Program-made: the position numbers and the translations under genes | Origin: Pseudomonas sp. MMS21 TM103 | GTDB taxonomy: Bacteria; Pseudomonadota; Gammaproteobacteria; Pseudomonadales; Pseudomonadaceae | Assembly: GCF_022132145.1 (NCBI RefSeq) | Contig: NZ_JAJISP010000003.1 | Coordinates: 186,001-250,000, forward strand | DNA length: 64,000 bases | Reading direction: 5' to 3' | The notes under the pieces: generated by a model | Database searches by the model: none | The model's input: the letters and a program-made list of their open reading frames with translations, nothing else | Told to the model about the DNA's origin: nothing | In this document: in pieces, positions 60,700-64,000 of the stretch | Layout of the letters: each line of letters begins with the position of its first letter | Position numbering within the stretch: position 1 is the first letter of the stretch

Positions 60700-62028
60700 A
60701 TGCAACTGCAATGCAACTTCCTGCCTCAGGACGACGGTCGCTGCGGTTGGTACGAAATCCTGCCGCCCGCGCCGCCGAGCACGCCGCTGCGTGGCAGCGT
60801 GCAGGCCGACTGGGTGGTGCTCGGCGCCGGCCTCGCCGGTCTCGCGGCCGCCCGCCGCCTGGCCGAACTGCAGCCGGACGCCTCGGTGGTGCTGATCGAC
60901 GCCAAGCGCGTCGGCTTCGGCGCCGCCGGGCGCAACTCCGGGTTCATGGTCGACCTGCCCCACGACCTGACCTCGCACAGCTACACCAGCAGCCACGAGG
61001 CCGATCACAAGATCATCCGCCTCAGCCGCGGCGCGATCGACTACACCCGCGAGATCGTCCAGCGCCACGGCATCGACTGCGACTGGCGCGAACAGGGCAA
61101 GCTGCACGGCGCGGCCAACGCCCGCGGCGTGCATGCCCTGGAGTCGTTCGCCAAGGGCCTGTCGGCGCTGGGCGAGCCCTATCGCCTGCTCGACGCCGGG
61201 CAGATGAAGGCGATCACCGGCAGCGACTTTTACCAGGCCGGCATGCATGCCCCCGGCTGCGTCCTGGTGCAGCCGGCGGCGCTGACCCGCGGGCTCGGGC
61301 AGACCCTGCCGGAGAACGTGCAATTGTTCGAAGACAGCCCGGTGCTGAACATCGAAGTCGGCAAGGTGCATACCCTGACCACCGCCCAGGGCTGCGTGAA
61401 GACGCCACGCCTGGTACTGGCCAACAACGCCTACGCCGCCAACTTCGGCCAGCTCGGCTTCAAGGGCCGCCTGCTTCCGATCTACACCTACGCCAGCATG
61501 ACCCGTCAGCTGACCAGGGAAGAACTGGCGCGCCTGGGCGGCGAGGAGAGCTGGGGGCTGATTCCGGCCGATCCGCTGGGCACCACCGTGCGCCGCCTGG
61601 CCAACGGGCGCATCTGCGTGCGCAACTCCTTCACCTACAACCCCCAGGTGCAGGCCAGCGCCAGCACCCTGGAGCGGGTCAAGCGGGCGCATCGGCGCTC
61701 GTACGAGAACCGCTTTCCGATGCTCCCCGGCATCGAGTTCGAATACACCTGGGGCGGTGCCCTGTGCCTGTCGCGCAACGCCGGCTCGCAGTTCGGCCAG
61801 ATCGCCCCCGGGGTGTTCAGTGCGGTGTGCTGCAACGGCCTGGGCCTGACCCGCGGCACCATCGCCGGCAAGTTGATTGCCGAATACGCCCTGGGGATCG
61901 ACAGCGACCTGCTGAGCATCATGCTTGAACAACCGAAACCCTGCCGCAATCCGCCGGAGCCTTTTCTCGGGATCGGCGTGCGCTCCTCCCTCGCCTGGAA
62001 AGAGTGGACCGCCGGCGTAGAACTCTGA
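60700..62028 (+). CDS. FAD-dependent amine/amino-acid oxidoreductase (PuuB/AmaA-like)
   Basis: A 442-residue DAO-superfamily flavoprotein with FAD motif LGAGLAGLAAARRLAEL (about 41-57) and AGRNSGFM shortly after, typical of PuuB, PauB and pipecolate oxidase AmaA. It should oxidise a C-N bond to an imine. GGAGG at 60687-60691 fixes ATG 60700. The aldehyde dehydrogenase follows after 28 bases, so the pair probably acts in sequence. Confidence 0.87.
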   Translation: MQLQCNFLPQDDGRCGWYEILPPAPPSTPLRGSVQADWVVLGAGLAGLAAARRLAELQPDASVVLIDAKRVGFGAAGRNSGFMVDLPHDLTSHSYTSSHEADHKIIRLSRGAIDYTREIVQRHGIDCDWREQGKLHGAANARGVHALESFAKGLSALGEPYRLLDAGQMKAITGSDFYQAGMHAPGCVLVQPAALTRGLGQTLPENVQLFEDSPVLNIEVGKVHTLTTAQGCVKTPRLVLANNAYAANFGQLGFKGRLLPIYTYASMTRQLTREELARLGGEESWGLIPADPLGTTVRRLANGRICVRNSFTYNPQVQASASTLERVKRAHRRSYENRFPMLPGIEFEYTWGGALCLSRNAGSQFGQIAPGVFSAVCCNGLGLTRGTIAGKLIAEYALGIDSDLLSIMLEQPKPCRNPPEPFLGIGVRSSLAWKEWTAGVEL

Positions 62029-62056
62029 GATTGCCTCAACCTTCAGGAGAAGAACC

Positions 62057-63559
62057 ATGACCGATACCCTCACCCGCAGTGCCATCGACCAGCAACTCGA
62101 GCGCCTGGAATACCGCAACCAGGCCTTCATCAACGGTCGGTTCGTCGCCGCCCGCTCCGGCGCCACCTTCAGCACCCTCAACCCGGCCACCGGTCAGGTC
62201 CTGAGCGAGGTGGCCGCCTGCGACGCCGAAGATGTCGACGCCGCCGTACAGGCCGCCCGCGCCGCGTTCAACGCCGGGGTCTGGTCGCGCCTGGCGCCGG
62301 CCGAGCGCAAGGCCGTGATGATCCGCTTCGCCGACCTGATCGATGCCAATCGCCTGGAGTTGTCGGTATTGGAATCCCTGGAAGCCGGCAAGCCGGTCGG
62401 CGAGTGCTTCGGCATCGACATTCCCGACACCGCCGCGACCATCCGCTGGCACGCCGAGGCCGGCGACAAGCTGTACGACAGCCTGTCGCCCTCCGCTCCC
62501 GGCAACATCGGCATGATCAGGCGCGAGCCGATCGGCGTGGTCGGCGCGGTGCTGCCGTGGAACTTCCCCTGCATGATGGCCGGCTGGAAGCTCGGCCCGG
62601 CGCTGATCACCGGCAACAGCGTGATCCTCAAGCCCGCCGAGCTGACCTCGCTGGCCACCCTGCGCCTGGCCGAACTGGCCTTCGAAGCCGGCATCCCGGC
62701 CGGCGTGCTCAACGTGGTGCCGGGCCTGGGCCACACCGCCGGCAAGGCCATCGGCCTGCACCCGGACATCGACATGACCGCCTTCACCGGCTCCACCGAG
62801 GTCGGCCGGCTGTTCCTCGAATACTCGGCCAAGAGCAACCTCAAGCGCGTGGTGCTCGAGTGCGGCGGCAAGAACCCGCAGGTGGTCATGGGCGATGCCG
62901 ACGACCTCGCCGCGGTGGCCAGCAACGTACTCAGCGCGGCGTTCTGGAACATGGGCGAGAACTGCTCGGCCGGCTCGCGGCTGATCGTCCATCGCTCGAT
63001 CAAGGACGCCCTGCTCGAGGAAATGCAAAGCCAGCTACAAGACTGGGTCACCGGCGATCCGCTGAACCCGGCCGTGCGCCTCGGCGCGCTGATCGAGCAG
63101 GCGCACATGGACAAGGTCCTCGGGCATATCGAGCAGGCCAAGGCCGAAGGCTGCAAGCTGGTCACCGGCGGCGTGCGCCTGCACCAGCAGAGCGGCGGCT
63201 ACTTCGTCGCGCCGACCATCTTCGAAGTCGACTCCAACGCCGCCTCGGTGGCCCAGGAGGAGATCTTCGGCCCGGTGCTGGCGGTGATCGCCTTCGACAC
63301 CGAGGAACAGGCCATCGCCATCGCCAACGACACCTGCTACGGCCTGGCCGCCTCGCTGTGGACCGCCAACATCAACACCGCCCACCGGGTGGCCGCGGCC
63401 ATTCGCGCCGGCACCGTGTCGGTCAACTGCTTCTCCGAGGGTGATATCTGCACCCCGTTCGGCGGCTACAAGCAGTCCGGCTTCGGCGGTCGCGACAAGT
63501 CGATCTACGCCCACGACCAGTACTGCGAGCTGAAGACCACCTGGATCCAGCTGACCTGA
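62057..63559 (+). CDS. NAD(P)-dependent aldehyde dehydrogenase (PuuC/BetB-like)
   Basis: A 500-residue aldehyde dehydrogenase with general base E268 (LECGGKNP) and nucleophile C303 (GENCSAGSR), plus the coenzyme motif FTGSTEVG. It is closest in feel to PuuC and gamma-aminobutyraldehyde-type dehydrogenases. It should oxidise the aldehyde formed after the FAD oxidase or DapA-like step. AGGAG at 62043-62047 precedes ATG 62057. Confidence 0.92.
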   Translation: MTDTLTRSAIDQQLERLEYRNQAFINGRFVAARSGATFSTLNPATGQVLSEVAACDAEDVDAAVQAARAAFNAGVWSRLAPAERKAVMIRFADLIDANRLELSVLESLEAGKPVGECFGIDIPDTAATIRWHAEAGDKLYDSLSPSAPGNIGMIRREPIGVVGAVLPWNFPCMMAGWKLGPALITGNSVILKPAELTSLATLRLAELAFEAGIPAGVLNVVPGLGHTAGKAIGLHPDIDMTAFTGSTEVGRLFLEYSAKSNLKRVVLECGGKNPQVVMGDADDLAAVASNVLSAAFWNMGENCSAGSRLIVHRSIKDALLEEMQSQLQDWVTGDPLNPAVRLGALIEQAHMDKVLGHIEQAKAEGCKLVTGGVRLHQQSGGYFVAPTIFEVDSNAASVAQEEIFGPVLAVIAFDTEEQAIAIANDTCYGLAASLWTANINTAHRVAAAIRAGTVSVNCFSEGDICTPFGGYKQSGFGGRDKSIYAHDQYCELKTTWIQLT

Positions 63560-63622
63560 ACCCGACCCGACCCAGCCCGGCAGCCCAACTGCCGGGCCGT
63601 GTCCTTGATACCGAGAACGCCC

Positions 63623-64000
63623 ATGAGCAGCCTCACCAGCAGCGAATACCTCAACCCGGTCAACACCCAGACCTGGGCCAACGGCCGCCACCTGGTGCGC
63701 TGCCTCAAGGTCATCCGCGAAACCGAAGATGTCCTCACCTACTGTTTCAGCATGCAGGAGCCGGTGCTGTTCTTCTTCAAGCCGGGGCAGTTCGTCACCC
63801 TGGAACTGGAGATCGACGGCGAACAGCTGATGCGCTCCTACACCATCTCCAGCGCGCCTTCGATTCCCTACAGCTTCTCCATCACGGTCAAGCGGGTGCC
63901 GGGCGGCCTGGTCTCGGGCTGGCTGCACGACCACCTGCGCGAAGGCGACGTGATCGCCGTGCACGGCCCGGTCGGTCAGTTCAACTGCATCGATTTTCCC
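63623..64000 (+). CDS. GbcB-like ferredoxin reductase of a Rieske demethylase (3' end outside window)
   Basis: The first 126 codons are present from ATG 63623. They form a flavin-binding barrel of the ferredoxin-NADP reductase type, with FAD motif RSYTISSAP and FKPGQFVTLEL. The N-terminus (SSEYLNPVNTQTW) resembles GbcB, the reductase partner of GbcA, which also carries a C-terminal plant-type ferredoxin not visible here. It most likely supplies electrons to the Rieske oxygenase at 57-58.2 kb. A hairpin (GCCCGGCAG/CTGCCGGGC, about 63575-63597) precedes it. Confidence 0.85.
   Translation, partial: MSSLTSSEYLNPVNTQTWANGRHLVRCLKVIRETEDVLTYCFSMQEPVLFFFKPGQFVTLELEIDGEQLMRSYTISSAPSIPYSFSITVKRVPGGLVSGWLHDHLREGDVIAVHGPVGQFNCIDFP

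Overview
The window is a high-G+C proteobacterial chromosome segment, almost certainly from Pseudomonas sensu lato. The signs are Pseudomonas-like versions of lhr, polB, rsmJ, a DUF4197 protein, a yadGH-type ABC pair, nirBD and a GbcA/GbcB-type Rieske demethylase, mostly GGAG-type ribosome binding sites, and intergenic repeats of a kind common in this genus. No species is assigned. No rRNA, tRNA or CRISPR was seen.

Left part (1-22 kb): a truncated CHASE4-like/PAS/GGDEF/EAL protein; a GFA-domain protein; a glucosylglycerol-phosphate phosphatase (StpA family); an ABC-2 exporter pair; the giant helicase Lhr; then arsenite oxidase aioB-aioA divergent from nitrite reductase nirB-nirD. The nirB leader carries a sigma-54 promoter match and two hairpins with A-x-x-G-x-x hexaloops, the second sharing a strand with an intrinsic terminator. 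This is the layout of a NasT (ANTAR) antitermination leader. A single-chain EgtB-EgtD fusion for ergothioneine synthesis follows.

Middle part (22-45 kb): an A+T-rich insert carries a periplasmic binding protein overlapping a membrane diguanylate cyclase, next to IS21 and IS5-family transposase fragments. A ~60-bp sequence in inverted orientation bounds it. Beyond it lie another diguanylate cyclase, a HAD phosphatase, a DUF1232 protein, DNA polymerase II, an alpha/beta hydrolase, a Rid protein, D-serine dehydratase with its DsdC-type regulator, a DUF4197 protein, an orphan binding protein, a GH13_18 phosphorylase (possibly a glucosylglycerol phosphorylase, which would pair with StpA), an RND pump with adaptor and divergent TetR repressor, and rsmJ.

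Right part (45.6-64 kb): an apparent catabolic island for a quaternary-ammonium compound. It has a GlxA-type AraC regulator, an MmgE/PrpD protein, a ProVWX-type ABC importer, a TetR regulator with a pyrroline-5-carboxylate-reductase-like enzyme, a DgcA/StcD-like FMN/FAD demethylase, an EamA transporter, a GbcA-like Rieske oxygenase, a LysR regulator, and a DapA-like lyase, FAD amine oxidase, aldehyde dehydrogenase and the start of a GbcB-like reductase. The gene set suggests uptake of a betaine, stepwise N-demethylation, ring or C-N oxidation, deamination and aldehyde oxidation. Proline betaine, hydroxyproline betaine and pipecolate betaine are candidate substrates; the sequence does not decide between them.
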